Origin: an uncultured Bacilli bacterium
GTDB taxonomy: Bacteria > Bacillota_I > Bacilli_A > RF39 > UBA660
Reading direction: 5' to 3'
NCBI GenBank assembly: GCA_934096175.1
Contig: CAKOLG010000001.1
Span: 62,001 to 126,000 of the forward strand
DNA length: 64,000 nucleotides
Below, piece after piece: positions 44,825 through 54,031 of this stretch. The position numbers and the translations under genes are program-made. The notes below the pieces were generated by a model. That model had not been told where the DNA came from. It did no database searches and was given only the letters and a program-made list of their open reading frames with translations. Positions within the stretch are counted from its first letter, which is position 1, and each line of letters begins with the position of its first letter.

Positions 44825-45634
44825 TTATTTTATCTTTCGATATAATTCCTTAATTAATTCCTTTAAATCAACATACTTCAAAATTTTATGTCCTTGACTA
44901 TTAACATAATTAGTAAATTCAATAATTTTTGGTAACTTTACATAATCATATAATTTTTTACTATAAAAAATATCATCAGCTCCATTTAAAACAACTTTTC
45001 CTTTTCTAATTACATAAACCTCATCAACAAGTTCAAAAAACAATTCAACATTATCAGCAATTAAAATTATTGTCTTTTTAAACTTTACTCGCAATTTCTT
45101 CAATATCTTTTTAAAATAATCCTTTTCACGAGAAGTAAAATCTTTATCAAAATCCTCGATAATTAATACTTCTGGATTATAAGATACTGCTTTAGCAAAC
45201 AATAACTTTTTTTGCTCAGTTAAAGATAAAGTATTCGGATTTCTATCTAAAAATTCAAGATCTAAACCAGCAATAATTAAAGAATCTTTTATATGCTTTA
45301 AAAAATCCTTTGGTTTATAATTATGCTCCTTCATACTTAAACTTATTTCATCAGCAACCGTTTCACAAGAAAATTCTGACTTAAATACATTTCGGACATA
45401 CCCAACTTTATCTTTCAAATCAGGAACTTCATTTAAAGAATTAGTTCTCTTAATAATCAAATCATCAATTTGAACAGTACCACTATTTGGTCTTTTATTT
45501 AAAGTTATTAAATTATATATACTAGAAAAATCTTCAATAACTAACCCATATATACCACCAGTTTTAAAAGAAAAAGACAAATTATCTAAAGAATACCCAG
45601 TTTTATAATTTACTTTATCAAAAACTATTTCCAT
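44825..45634 (-). CDS. Degenerate ECF-type ABC ATPase (EcfA2 position)
   Basis: 269 residues with ABC-ATPase shape, but the Walker A site reads GLVIEDFSSIYNLI with no GK[ST]. The signature is SLTEQKKLLFAKAV instead of LSGGQ, Walker B is LIIEDFD and the switch His is missing. Gene order (ATPase-ATPase-truA-rplM-rpsI) says it descends from EcfA2, but it can hardly hydrolyse ATP. The usual ecfT is missing: truA starts 14 bases later. Confidence 0.8.
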   Translation of the reverse strand: MEIVFDKVNYKTGYSLDNLSFSFKTGGIYGLVIEDFSSIYNLITLNKRPNSGTVQIDDLIIKRTNSLNEVPDLKDKVGYVRNVFKSEFSCETVADEISLSMKEHNYKPKDFLKHIKDSLIIAGLDLEFLDRNPNTLSLTEQKKLLFAKAVSYNPEVLIIEDFDKDFTSREKDYFKKILKKLRVKFKKTIILIADNVELFFELVDEVYVIRKGKVVLNGADDIFYSKKLYDYVKLPKIIEFTNYVNSQGHKILKYVDLKELIKELYRKIK

Positions 45635-46413
45635 AAATCTTTCACCATCGATTCTTTATTTAAATAAACTTTATCAATCAAACCATAGTCTTTTAATTGT
45701 AATGATAAATCAACCATAAATGGCAAAGAAAAACCTAACCTTTTTAATATTCTCTCATTACCTAAAACATCTAAAGTTTTACCATCAATTGCACTTATCC
45801 CATCATATAAACATAAAACATAATCCGTATACAATACTTCCTCCATATCAGAAGTCACATTAATAAGCAAAATATTATTACTATTCAAATAATTCAATAA
45901 TAAAACTTTCGTTCTAGGATACAAATCAGTCAATAAATTATCAATTGCTAAATAACTCGGTTTTAACAATGCTAAAGCCAAAATCTTAATTAATACTCTA
46001 TCACTTATGGTTAAATCTTGTACACTTTTATTTAAAAGATCTTTTATATCAAAAAAATTATTTAAATCTTTTATTCTCCTTTTTACTTCCTCAATTTGAA
46101 CAAAAGCTTTTTTCAAATAATAAACCAATTCATCTTTAACTGTTTTACAAACAAAATTATAATCTTTATAAACTACTGCAATATCTAAATCTAACTTTTG
46201 AAAATCAATTTTAGAGACTTTTTTATCATTTATTCTTACATCACCTAAAAAATCCAACTCACCACTCAATATTTTTAATAACGTTGTCTTCCCACTTCCT
46301 GAAGCACCTATTATAGATAAAGTTTTATCTTTCTTTAAAGAAAAAGTTAAACCTTTGAAAATTTGAGTTTTTTTATAAGAAAACTGTAAATTTTTTATTT
46401 TGATATTGCTCAT
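45625..46413 (-). CDS. ECF-type ABC ATPase (EcfA1 position), partly degenerate
   Basis: 262 residues. Walker A GASGSGKTTLLKIL is intact. The signature is changed (DLTISDRVLIKILALA), Walker B is SYLAIDNLL with Asn in place of catalytic Glu, and the switch His is Ser (NVTSDMEE). It could bind ATP but hydrolysis is doubtful. AGGTGAAAACT precedes the ATG at 46413. Overlaps the next ATPase by ten bases. Confidence 0.82.
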   Translation of the reverse strand: MSNIKIKNLQFSYKKTQIFKGLTFSLKKDKTLSIIGASGSGKTTLLKILSGELDFLGDVRINDKKVSKIDFQKLDLDIAVVYKDYNFVCKTVKDELVYYLKKAFVQIEEVKRRIKDLNNFFDIKDLLNKSVQDLTISDRVLIKILALALLKPSYLAIDNLLTDLYPRTKVLLLNYLNSNNILLINVTSDMEEVLYTDYVLCLYDGISAIDGKTLDVLGNERILKRLGFSLPFMVDLSLQLKDYGLIDKVYLNKESMVKDLWK

Positions 46414-46467
46414 AGTTTTCACCTACTCAAGGCTATATTATACATAATTTCTAAAAAAAGAAAAGCA

Positions 46468-46992
46468 TTAAATATACTTTTCTATTTGTATTACTTTTCC
46501 ACTTTTTAAACTACTTGCAACATCAATAACTCTTTGGTTAGTAGAACCTCTAAATGGCGCCTGAAAACTTTTTAACTCTAAGCAAAATTTCCCATCAACC
46601 AAAACATCAATATTTTTTAAAGCTTCTAAATATAATTCATTATTCTTACTCATTTCCAATAATTGCTCAAAAGTAAAACCAGTATAGCACCAAACATTCA
46701 TACCACATTCATGAACATATTTAGCTAATTCAACCAATGCTTCTACTTGAAACATTGGATCTCCTCCAGAAAAGGTAACACCACTTTGAAATTCCAAACT
46801 TTTTATCTGTTCTTTAATGCTTTCAATCAAAACTTCTGTACCACCTAAAAAGTCATGTGTTTCTGGATTATGACATCCTTTACAATTATGTGAACATCCT
46901 TGAAACCAAACAACACTTCTTATTCCTTCTCCATCAACAATACTATCCATTTGAATATTACAATCCGCTAACCTTACTACACTACTTTTCAT
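46468..46992 (-). CDS. nrdG: Anaerobic ribonucleotide reductase-activating protein
   Basis: 174 residues, radical SAM with CSHNCKGC (34-41), VVWFQG before it and TFSGGDPMFQ. It makes the glycyl radical on NrdD, so the cell reduces ribonucleotides without oxygen. nrdD is not next to it here. Confidence 0.94.
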   Translation of the reverse strand: MKSSVVRLADCNIQMDSIVDGEGIRSVVWFQGCSHNCKGCHNPETHDFLGGTEVLIESIKEQIKSLEFQSGVTFSGGDPMFQVEALVELAKYVHECGMNVWCYTGFTFEQLLEMSKNNELYLEALKNIDVLVDGKFCLELKSFQAPFRGSTNQRVIDVASSLKSGKVIQIEKYI

Positions 46993-47062
46993 AACTTCTA
47001 CCTCTTCTACATCATAACATCTACATACACTAATATTATAACATTTTTATTTAACAACAAAT

Positions 47063-47088
47063 AAAAAAGTGAATTACAAATTATTCAC
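47063..47088 (-). terminator. Terminator of yabP-yabQ-divIC
   Basis: GTGAAT/ATTCAC stem with U6 on the minus strand at the divIC stop. Confidence 0.75.
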
Positions 47089-47419
47089 CTTTAACCACTT
47101 TACCATCAATAATTCTCAATATAGTTTCACCATCTTTAGTAAACATATATTTTTCTCGTGCATATCTTGCAACATATTCCGGATCTTGAAGTTTAGTCAC
47201 TTCACTATTTAATGAAGCACCTTCTTCTTTTAACTCCTCATAATATTTATTTAATTCCTCAACCTCTTTCCTATTATTAACAATTTGCAACCAATCATTA
47301 AAAACAGTACTTATTAAAACCAATACAAATATAAAAACAACTAGCAACAACAACCAAAAATTACTTTTTTTTAACCTTTTATTGTTTTTATTTACAATAT
47401 TTTGCTGCTTAATCATCAT
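47081..47419 (-). CDS. divIC: Cell division protein DivIC
   Basis: 112 residues of the DivIC/FtsB family: basic cytosolic N-terminus, one membrane segment (about 21-42), a coiled coil, and the terminal KLQDPEYVARYAREKYMF. It stabilises the FtsL/FtsB part of the divisome. It follows yabP-yabQ as in B. subtilis. Confidence 0.92.
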   Translation of the reverse strand: MMIKQQNIVNKNNKRLKKSNFWLLLLVVFIFVLVLISTVFNDWLQIVNNRKEVEELNKYYEELKEEGASLNSEVTKLQDPEYVARYAREKYMFTKDGETILRIIDGKVVKGE

Positions 47420-47483
47420 TATACCTCCCTATTATGTATACATTATATCACACTCTATACTTACACAATAATAAAGAAATATA

Positions 47484-47747
47484 TTATTTACATTTTTTAA
47501 CATAAAAAAATAAATAACCCAAAATCATTAAAAATATAAAATAAATATGCAAAACTCCACCATTAATCAAAAACAAAAAAACAACATATGCTAAAGCTAA
47601 AATATTTAATCCTAAAAGACTAATAACTATTTTTAAAATAATATTTTTATTTTTTACTAAAATACTATTAAATTTATTAAAATAATAAATTAATACTCCA
47701 AAGAAAAACGAAATAACCAAACAAACCAATTGTATATAAGAATCCAT
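47484..47747 (-). CDS. yabQ: Spore cortex biosynthesis protein YabQ
   Basis: 87 residues, almost all hydrophobic, three membrane segments. Sequence is weakly conserved; the call rests on size, topology and the order yabP-yabQ-divIC, and on its start overlapping the yabP stop. In Bacillus it is needed for spore cortex. Confidence 0.8.
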   Translation of the reverse strand: MDSYIQLVCLVISFFFGVLIYYFNKFNSILVKNKNIILKIVISLLGLNILALAYVVFLFLINGGVLHIYFIFLMILGYLFFYVKKCK

Positions 47748-48025
47748 TATTTAAATAATTTTCCTATAAAAGACTCATTATCTTTCTTTTTTCCATCATC
47801 ATAAGTAAAACTATTAACAACACCTTTTATACTAACCACGCCATCATGCGTATCCAATTTAACAATTTCTAATCCTTCACCTTTTAACAAAATAACTCCC
47901 ATAACACTTTCCATTAAAAACTCTTCACTGTCAAAGCTTATTATTTTATCAATTCCAGTTAAATATATTAATCCTCTATCAATTATCTTTACTTCATGTT
48001 TAGTGCTATCTAAAGCATTATCCAT
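47747..48025 (-). CDS. yabP: Sporulation protein YabP
   Basis: 92 residues. HEVKIIDRGLIYLTGIDKII and SFDSEEFLMESVMGVILLKG match YabP, and VSIKGVVNSFTYDD follows. GGGTGAT lies before the ATG at 48025. Spore cortex formation. Confidence 0.9.
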   Translation of the reverse strand: MDNALDSTKHEVKIIDRGLIYLTGIDKIISFDSEEFLMESVMGVILLKGEGLEIVKLDTHDGVVSIKGVVNSFTYDDGKKKDNESFIGKLFK

Positions 48026-48071
48026 TATTATCACCCAGTAAAATATATGCTCAAACTATATTTTTTACCAC

Positions 48072-48097
48072 AAAAAAACTCAAAGATTTCTTTGAGT
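48072..48097 (-). terminator. Terminator of spoVG
   Basis: ACTCAAAG/CTTTGAGT stem followed by U7 on the minus strand. Confidence 0.88.
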
Positions 48098-48101
48098 CAA
48101 A

Positions 48102-48392
48102 TTAAAATTCTAATTTTACTAATTCTTCACCAGTTTTTTGCATTTCATCATAAGCCTTGAAAATTGCATTTTCAAACATCTTACGAGTTTCTTGATCAAC
48201 TGGATGAGCTATATCATCATAAACTCCTTCAGAAATTTTTCTACTTGGCATCGCAATGAACATTTTATCATCACCTTGAATTAATCTAATTCCAGTAACA
48301 ACAAATGCTGCATCAAGTGTAACAGTTGCAATCGCCTTCATACGTGAATCTTCTTTTTCTTTATTACGAAGTACTACCTTTGTAATTTTCAT
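48102..48392 (-). CDS. spoVG: Septation/RNA-binding regulator SpoVG
   Basis: 96 residues. MKITKVVLR, IRLIQGDDKMFIAMPSRK and IAHPVDQETRKMFENAI are SpoVG hallmarks. It binds nucleic acid and affects septation and sporulation. GGGAGGAG before the ATG at 48392. Confidence 0.97.
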   Translation of the reverse strand: MKITKVVLRNKEKEDSRMKAIATVTLDAAFVVTGIRLIQGDDKMFIAMPSRKISEGVYDDIAHPVDQETRKMFENAIFKAYDEMQKTGEELVKLEF

Positions 48393-48460
48393 ATTTAACA
48401 CTCCTCCCAAGTTTATCACTTAATAACATTTTAAAGCATATCAAATATAATTGCAATAAT

Positions 48461-48676
48461 TTATTTTAATTTAACCAAAATATTTCCAATTAAAACATCT
48501 GTATAAGTAAAACTTCTTTTCCCAGTATCTGTTTGTACTATAAAAACATTAGGATAACACTCATTTATAAAACCATTGAGCATCTCATTACGATTTCTAA
48601 TTCCCATAACTTTTATCATAACATTCTTACCAAGATTATTTTTTATAAAATTTTTTGCCTCATAAATAGTTTTCAT
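48461..48676 (-). CDS. veg: Veg family protein
   Basis: 71 residues: IKNNLGKNVMIKVMGIRNRN, NVFIVQTDTGKRSFTYTDVL. Veg is linked to biofilm and spore outgrowth in Bacillus. It follows yabG directly, its start overlapping by 4 bases. Confidence 0.9.
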   Translation of the reverse strand: MKTIYEAKNFIKNNLGKNVMIKVMGIRNRNEMLNGFINECYPNVFIVQTDTGKRSFTYTDVLIGNILVKLK

Positions 48677-49461
48677 CTAGGATACCCCACATACATTAAA
48701 CCATTTACAATTAAGCCTCCCATACCATCTTTACCGTACTTTGTTTTTTCTAAAAGTTCAAGTAAATTAATTTCTTTATTTTTCTCTGTTAATGATAAAC
48801 TAGTAGCTATAATCGCTGGATCCAACGCATGAATATTAACTCTTTTTGGACTACTAGCAAAATCAGCACCAGCCTTTATAAGTTCCTCATAATTACTTTG
48901 ACAAGCCCCTGCTATAATTAATAACTTTTCATGACTTTTTTCATATTTACGTGCTTCCGAAACCGCTTTAATAAAATTATAAGTATTTTTATAATTTTTT
49001 ACATTTGCTTTGTCCCCATTCTTTTTATAATATGCGTCATGTCCTGTAATAACTAAAATATCAGGTCTAACTTCGTTCAAATATTTAACTACATACTTAT
49101 CTAATTCCTCTTCTTTTACGGTATAGCCAAAAGCCATAATTCGATTAGCTTTATAAAAATCTAAACACTTTTGCAAATAATCTTTATCACCATCTAAATG
49201 AAGAATTTTTGCTGGCAAATAAAAAAAATCATCTGCATTTCCTCTATCATCTGTTAATAAATCCCTTTTAATATTTTCTAAAAACTCATCCTTGGTAGAA
49301 TCTTCACCACATAAATTTAAATCACTTAAAGGACTATTTGCAATCAATCTAACATCATAACCCTTTAATATTGCTTGATTATCAACAATATCTATAATTA
49401 CAAAAACAATATCATTATCATAACTTGACCTAGTTACATAATCTCCTACCTTAAATTCCAA
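48673..49461 (-). CDS. yabG: Sporulation protease YabG
   Basis: 262 residues starting MEFKVGDYVTRSSYDNDIVF with a TTG (GGGTGAT upstream). LHLDGDKDYLQKCL, ITGHDAYY and VIAGACQSNYEELIKAGADF with its Cys are in the YabG pattern. YabG trims spore coat proteins. Confidence 0.93.
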   Translation of the reverse strand: MEFKVGDYVTRSSYDNDIVFVIIDIVDNQAILKGYDVRLIANSPLSDLNLCGEDSTKDEFLENIKRDLLTDDRGNADDFFYLPAKILHLDGDKDYLQKCLDFYKANRIMAFGYTVKEEELDKYVVKYLNEVRPDILVITGHDAYYKKNGDKANVKNYKNTYNFIKAVSEARKYEKSHEKLLIIAGACQSNYEELIKAGADFASSPKRVNIHALDPAIIATSLSLTEKNKEINLLELLEKTKYGKDGMGGLIVNGLMYVGYPR

Positions 49462-49520
49462 TGAAATCACCCAATAAACATTATGAAAAAATCAAAAATT
49501 TATGCAAAAAAAAGATATCA

Positions 49521-50303
49521 TCATAAAATATTAGATATCTCTACAAAACATTCCACTGGCACTTGCTCTGCTCTATTTGTTAAATCAAGATTATATTGTT
49601 CCAAAACTTTTGTAACTTTTTCCAAATCATATTTTTTTAAATTATTTTTTAAGTTTTTTCTTTTCATAAAAAATGCATCTTGCACTAACTTTTCAAATTT
49701 TCCATAGTCTTTTAACATAAACATATCATTTTTGCTAGAAAACTTTATAACTGCGCTATCAACATTTGGTACTGGTTCAAAACATTTTCTACTAACTACA
49801 AACAATTTATTAATATCATAATAATAACCCAAAAGTACAGAAATAGCTCCATATTCTCTTGTTCCAACTTTAGCTGTCAATCTATCAGCTACTTCATTTT
49901 GAACCATAAACACCATTTCTTTAATTTTAATACCAGATTCTACAAATTTCGTTATTATAGGCGTTGTAATATAATAAGGAATATTTGCAATAACATAAAC
50001 ATTTTCATACTCATAGTTTTCTAATTCTTCAGATAGATTAACTTGCATAAAATCCTTATAAACAATTTTCGTTTTATTATCTTCATATTTTTCCAAATAA
50101 GGTTTTACTCTAGTATCTATTTCAAAACATATTAAATTAGCATGAAAAAGTTTCAAATATTTAGTTAAAGCTCCATGCCCAGGACCAATTTCAATAATCA
50201 AATCATTTTCTTTAACTTCTACACTATCTATAATTTTAATTAAAACTGATTTGTCCTTTAAAAAATTTTGCCCCAAGCTATGTTTATATTTAAAATCACC
50301 CAT
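49521..50303 (-). CDS. rsmA: 16S rRNA dimethyladenosine transferase
   Basis: 260 residues. SLGQNFL at 9-15, EIGPGHGALT, and the catalytic NIPYYITTPI. It dimethylates two adenines near the 3' end of 16S rRNA. ATG at 50303 behind GGAAGGAG. The Bacillus neighbour rnmV (RNase M5) is missing. Confidence 0.96.
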   Translation of the reverse strand: MGDFKYKHSLGQNFLKDKSVLIKIIDSVEVKENDLIIEIGPGHGALTKYLKLFHANLICFEIDTRVKPYLEKYEDNKTKIVYKDFMQVNLSEELENYEYENVYVIANIPYYITTPIITKFVESGIKIKEMVFMVQNEVADRLTAKVGTREYGAISVLLGYYYDINKLFVVSRKCFEPVPNVDSAVIKFSSKNDMFMLKDYGKFEKLVQDAFFMKRKNLKNNLKKYDLEKVTKVLEQYNLDLTNRAEQVPVECFVEISNIL

Positions 50304-50319
50304 TTTATTCTTCTCCTTC

Positions 50320-50862
50320 CTACCAACCAAATCTAACAACATCATACTGTATTTGACTTCTACCAATATATTTAGAAGCATAACTTTCTGTGCTAACAAG
50401 TAAGTCAATATTATAGCCCAAAACTCCTCTATCTAAAACTATTGCGTATACTTCATCACTTGAAACCCTTGTTGATTTAAAACGTATAATACTTCCACAC
50501 TGCAAAGCCTTTGAAGAAGCAACAATCAAGACATTTCCATACTGAGTATCAGGATAAGTCACAACATTATTTTTATAAACATCATAAGAAGATTTACATG
50601 CTAAAGTTCCCCTACACATTGGACAATCTGCAGCATAACCAGTCAAATTTCCTGTAAACGTTGCCTTAGCAACATATAAATCATTATTAGTAACTTCAAA
50701 ATCTTCTTCAATCATTGCATTAATCAAAAATGACTTATTTAAAACAATTGCTTCTGTTTTTATAAGATTGTCATCTTTAACTTGTGAGACAATCAAAAAA
50801 ACAATTAAAAAAAATAAAATTAATAATTTTAGAATATTTCTAAAATTTTTAATATTTTTCAT
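50320..50862 (-). CDS. 3D-domain exported protein (YabE-like)
   Basis: 180 residues: signal anchor (about 10-28), then a 3D domain: GYAADCPMCRGTLACKSS, ALQCGSIIRF, VLDRGVLGYNIDLLV with the aspartates that name the domain. Such enzymes are lytic-transglycosylase-like. It lacks the DUF348/G5 part of YabE. Lies next to rsmA as yabE does in B. subtilis. Confidence 0.88.
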   Translation of the reverse strand: MKNIKNFRNILKLLILFFLIVFLIVSQVKDDNLIKTEAIVLNKSFLINAMIEEDFEVTNNDLYVAKATFTGNLTGYAADCPMCRGTLACKSSYDVYKNNVVTYPDTQYGNVLIVASSKALQCGSIIRFKSTRVSSDEVYAIVLDRGVLGYNIDLLVSTESYASKYIGRSQIQYDVVRFGW

Positions 50863-50908
50863 AAAATTTCACCTCAAAAAGATGAAATTTATCTTAGCAT
50901 ATTGAAAC

Positions 50909-51658
50909 TTAAAAGTCAAAAAGCTGTCTAGCATTGGCAGTAGTTTCTTGTGCCACTTCTTCTAATGTAACATTTTTTAAATTTGCAATAAATTGTGCAA
51001 TATCTACAATATGTGAACTATCATTTTTCTGCCCCCTAAAAGGTACCGGAGTTAAATAAGGAGAATCTGTTTCTAAAACAATGTTTTTTAGTGACAGCCT
51101 TTCTACAACTTCTTTTAATTTACAATTTTTAAACGTAACAACTCCATTTATACCCAATAAAAAGCCCATCTTTAAATAAATTTGCGCAGTTTCATAGCTT
51201 CCTGTAAAACTATGTATAACACCTTTTAATTTAAAATTTTTTAAAATATTTATTGTATCTTCCGTTGCATCCCTACTATGAATAATCACCGGTAAATTAT
51301 AGCGCTGTGCCAACTCTAATTGTTTCTTAAACAATACTATCTGTTCGTCTCTATCATCCTTACCATAATGATAATCTAGTCCAATTTCACCAATCGCTAC
51401 AATTTTAGAATTTGTAATATTTTTTTCAATAAAATCCAAATCATTTTTCGTATAATTTTTAACTGCTTCAGGATGTATTCCTAAAGCTCCATACATAAAA
51501 TCATATTTTTTTATCAAATCCATTACTTCTAAATTTGATTTACTATCACAACCATTATTAATAAGCCATCCTATTTTATTTCCCTGAATTTTTTCGACCA
51601 AAATATCTATATCATCATAGTATTCAGCATATATATGACAATGTGTATCTGCAAACAT
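50909..51658 (-). CDS. tatD: TatD family metal-dependent hydrolase
   Basis: 249 residues. FADTHCHIYA, AIGEIGLDYHYGKD, QLELAQRYNLPVIIHSRDA, LETDSPYL: full TatD set of His/Glu/Asp metal ligands. DNase/tRNA-quality role. AGGTGAT before ATG. Confidence 0.95.
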   Translation of the reverse strand: MFADTHCHIYAEYYDDIDILVEKIQGNKIGWLINNGCDSKSNLEVMDLIKKYDFMYGALGIHPEAVKNYTKNDLDFIEKNITNSKIVAIGEIGLDYHYGKDDRDEQIVLFKKQLELAQRYNLPVIIHSRDATEDTINILKNFKLKGVIHSFTGSYETAQIYLKMGFLLGINGVVTFKNCKLKEVVERLSLKNIVLETDSPYLTPVPFRGQKNDSSHIVDIAQFIANLKNVTLEEVAQETTANARQLFDF

Positions 51659-51684
51659 TTATATCACCTAAGATAATTATATCA

Positions 51685-51723
51685 AAAAATATAACCCAGG
51701 AAATAATATTTCCTGAGTTATAT
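51685..51723 (-). terminator. Terminator of dut-metG
   Basis: 16-pair stem (51689-51704 with 51708-51723, one mismatch), a 3-nt loop and U6 on the minus strand. Confidence 0.9.
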
Positions 51724-51735
51724 TCAGTTTATTCT

Positions 51736-51769
51736 TATTTCCCAAACATAAATTATTTCCCGGGAAATA
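51736..51769. repeat. Inverted pair and extra copy of the GGGAAATA octamer
   Basis: TATTTCCC at 51736-51743 and 51754-51761 and its complement at 51762-51769 form the palindrome TATTTCCCGGGAAATA right behind metG. The same octamer recurs in nearby genes. Confidence 0.75.
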
Positions 51770-51774
51770 TTTTT

Positions 51775-53316
51775 TTACTTATTTTCAACTCTTTCAAATA
51801 AATGAACAGGTTCTCCCAATTTTTCTCCAGCTTTTAAGCCTCCAAAACTTAAAGTAGATTCAATGTTTATTACATTTGTATTTAATTGTTGAAATATTTT
51901 ATCTACAGTGTTAGGTAAAAATGGCGTTAACAAAACTGCACTAATTCGTATACTTTCAAGTAAATTATATAAAACCGTTCCTAAACGACCTTTTTTAGTT
52001 TCATCTTTTGCCAAAGACCAAGGCATTGTATCATCAATATATTTATTGCACTTTCTCAATATTTCGAATATTTCTTGTAATGCCTCTCCAACTTTTAAAT
52101 CATCCATTTGCTTTGATACTTTTTCCTTTAAAGATAATACATTAGTTATCAATTCATTATCGATTTCTTCTCTATAATCTGCTGATTGAATAATTCCCTC
52201 AAAATACTTATAATTCATACTAATAGTTCTATTTACTAAGTTCCCCAAAATATTAACTAAATCACCATTAATTCTATTTACTAAATTTTCCTCAGAAAAA
52301 TTTCCATCACTACCAAAAGGAACTTCCCTTAACGCATAATACCTAATTGCATCAACACCATAAGCATCAATGTATTCACGTGGATCTTTATAATTTCCTA
52401 AACTTTTACTTATTTTACCACCGTTAACTATCAACCATCCATGACCAAAAACTTTTTTAGGAAGCTCTAAATTCAAAGCCATTAATAAAGCAGGCCAAAT
52501 TATTGTATGAAATCTAATAATTTCCTTTCCTACCAAATGAACATCAGCTGGCCAAAACTTTTTAAACATTGTATCATCTTCAGTCATATAACCAAGTGAA
52601 GTAATATAATTTGATAATGCATCAATCCAAACATAAACTACATGACTAGGATCGAAATCAACAGGAATTCCCCACTTAAAAGATGTTCTAGAAACACATA
52701 AATCTTCCAAGCCAGGTTTTATAAAATTATTAATCATTTCATTTTTTCTTGATATTGGCTGTATAAAATCAGGATGCTCATCATAATATTTTACCAATCT
52801 ATCCTGATACTTTGATAACTTAAAGAAATACGCTTCTTCTTCAACCTCTTTAACCTCTCTACCACAATCAGGACATTTGCCGTCTACTAATTGACTTTCT
52901 GTCCAAAAAGACTCACAAGGAGTGCAATATAATCCCTTATATTTACCCTTATAAATATCCCCTTGATCATATAACTTTCTAAATATTTTTTGTACTATTT
53001 GCTCATGTTTTTTATCAGTTGTCCTGATAAAATTATCATAACTAATTCCCAAACTATCCCATAAATTTTTGGCATTAGCTACTATTTCATCAACATATTC
53101 CTTTGGTGTTACACCTGCTTCTTTTGCTTTATTTTCTATTTTTTGCCCATGTTCATCAGTTCCTGTTTGAAAAAAGACATCATATCCATCTAACCTTTTC
53201 CACCTTGCTATAGTATCAGCAATAATAGTTGTATAACAATGACCTATATGAAAATTAGCACTAGGATAATAAATTGGTGTCGTAATATAAAAATTTTTTT
53301 CTTTCATAACTATCAC
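51775..53316 (-). CDS. metG: Methionyl-tRNA synthetase
   Basis: 513 residues. YPSANFHIGHCYTT with the HIGH motif, DEHGQK, a zinc knuckle CTPC...CPDC and GKISKSLGNY with the KMSKS-type lysine loop. It charges tRNA-Met. No C-terminal tRNA-binding domain (about 513 instead of 650). Two bases separate it from dut; a T-box before dut controls both. Confidence 0.97.
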   Translation of the reverse strand: MIVMKEKNFYITTPIYYPSANFHIGHCYTTIIADTIARWKRLDGYDVFFQTGTDEHGQKIENKAKEAGVTPKEYVDEIVANAKNLWDSLGISYDNFIRTTDKKHEQIVQKIFRKLYDQGDIYKGKYKGLYCTPCESFWTESQLVDGKCPDCGREVKEVEEEAYFFKLSKYQDRLVKYYDEHPDFIQPISRKNEMINNFIKPGLEDLCVSRTSFKWGIPVDFDPSHVVYVWIDALSNYITSLGYMTEDDTMFKKFWPADVHLVGKEIIRFHTIIWPALLMALNLELPKKVFGHGWLIVNGGKISKSLGNYKDPREYIDAYGVDAIRYYALREVPFGSDGNFSEENLVNRINGDLVNILGNLVNRTISMNYKYFEGIIQSADYREEIDNELITNVLSLKEKVSKQMDDLKVGEALQEIFEILRKCNKYIDDTMPWSLAKDETKKGRLGTVLYNLLESIRISAVLLTPFLPNTVDKIFQQLNTNVINIESTLSFGGLKAGEKLGEPVHLFERVENK

Positions 53317-53318
53317 TC

Positions 53319-53780
53319 CTAACTAGATCTACGACTAGTAAATTCTGTTTCAGAATCATTATCTGTTTTCAAATATTTCACAAAAATTCCTTGACACATT
53401 CCTTGACCAGCCTTTACTACATAATCTTCAGTACCTTCATTCTGGATCTTAATCCACATATGACCTTCATTATCAACATTACCATAATAATCAGCATCAA
53501 CAACGCCTACTTGATTACAAAACCTTACATTCCATTTAAAGCCCATACTACTTCTGTCAACCAATAATAAGACATCATCATCTTCCATAATTACTTTAAT
53601 ACCTGTAGGTATTTTTTTTATTTCCCCAGGTTTTAAAACATAATCATACAAAGCAAAAAAGTCATATCCTGCCGCTTTTGCGGTTTCTCTCAAAGGTAAA
53701 GAATAACTATCATACATATTTCTATCATCTTTAACATCTTTTTTAAATTGTTCAAATGAAATTTTTTCAAATTTTCTCAT
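53319..53780 (-). CDS. dut: dUTP diphosphatase
   Basis: 153 residues. AKAAGYDFFAL, VDRSSMGFKW, GVVDADYYGNV and AGQGMCQGIF are trimeric dUTPase motifs; the SRRSS end may be the flexible motif V. Hydrolyses dUTP and keeps uracil out of DNA. ATG at 53780 behind AAAGGAAAC. An in-frame start further up would lie in the T-box terminator. Confidence 0.9.
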   Translation of the reverse strand: MRKFEKISFEQFKKDVKDDRNMYDSYSLPLRETAKAAGYDFFALYDYVLKPGEIKKIPTGIKVIMEDDDVLLLVDRSSMGFKWNVRFCNQVGVVDADYYGNVDNEGHMWIKIQNEGTEDYVVKAGQGMCQGIFVKYLKTDNDSETEFTSRRSS

Positions 53781-53796
53781 ATTAACGTTTCCTTTC

Positions 53797-53990
53797 AAAA
53801 AAAAATCATAAACATAAGGACGAATATAAATCCGCGGTACCACCTTATTTTATGATTTTATCACACACTTAATTCTTTAACGCAGAAAAATACGTTTTAA
53901 CTCCAGAACCATGTTCCCAATTTTTCTTAAAACTCTTTACACCAAACAGAATCTCTCTTAATTAACAAAAATTAGTACTCTTTCCTTCAA
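53797..53990 (-). promoter_or_regulatory. T-box riboswitch of the dut-metG operon
   Basis: The T-box AAGGTGGTACCGCGG (53832-53846) pairs with uncharged tRNA. AGAGAG and TTGGTGTAA belong to stem I, and a likely specifier ATG sits in GAACATGGTTC (Met). A terminator (CCTTATGTTTATGAT on its 3' side, then U8-9) overlaps the antiterminator. Low charged tRNA-Met would switch on both genes. Confidence 0.92.
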
Positions 53991-54031
53991 CATTAAATAT
54001 ACCAATAATTTAACATAAGAAAATTATTTTT

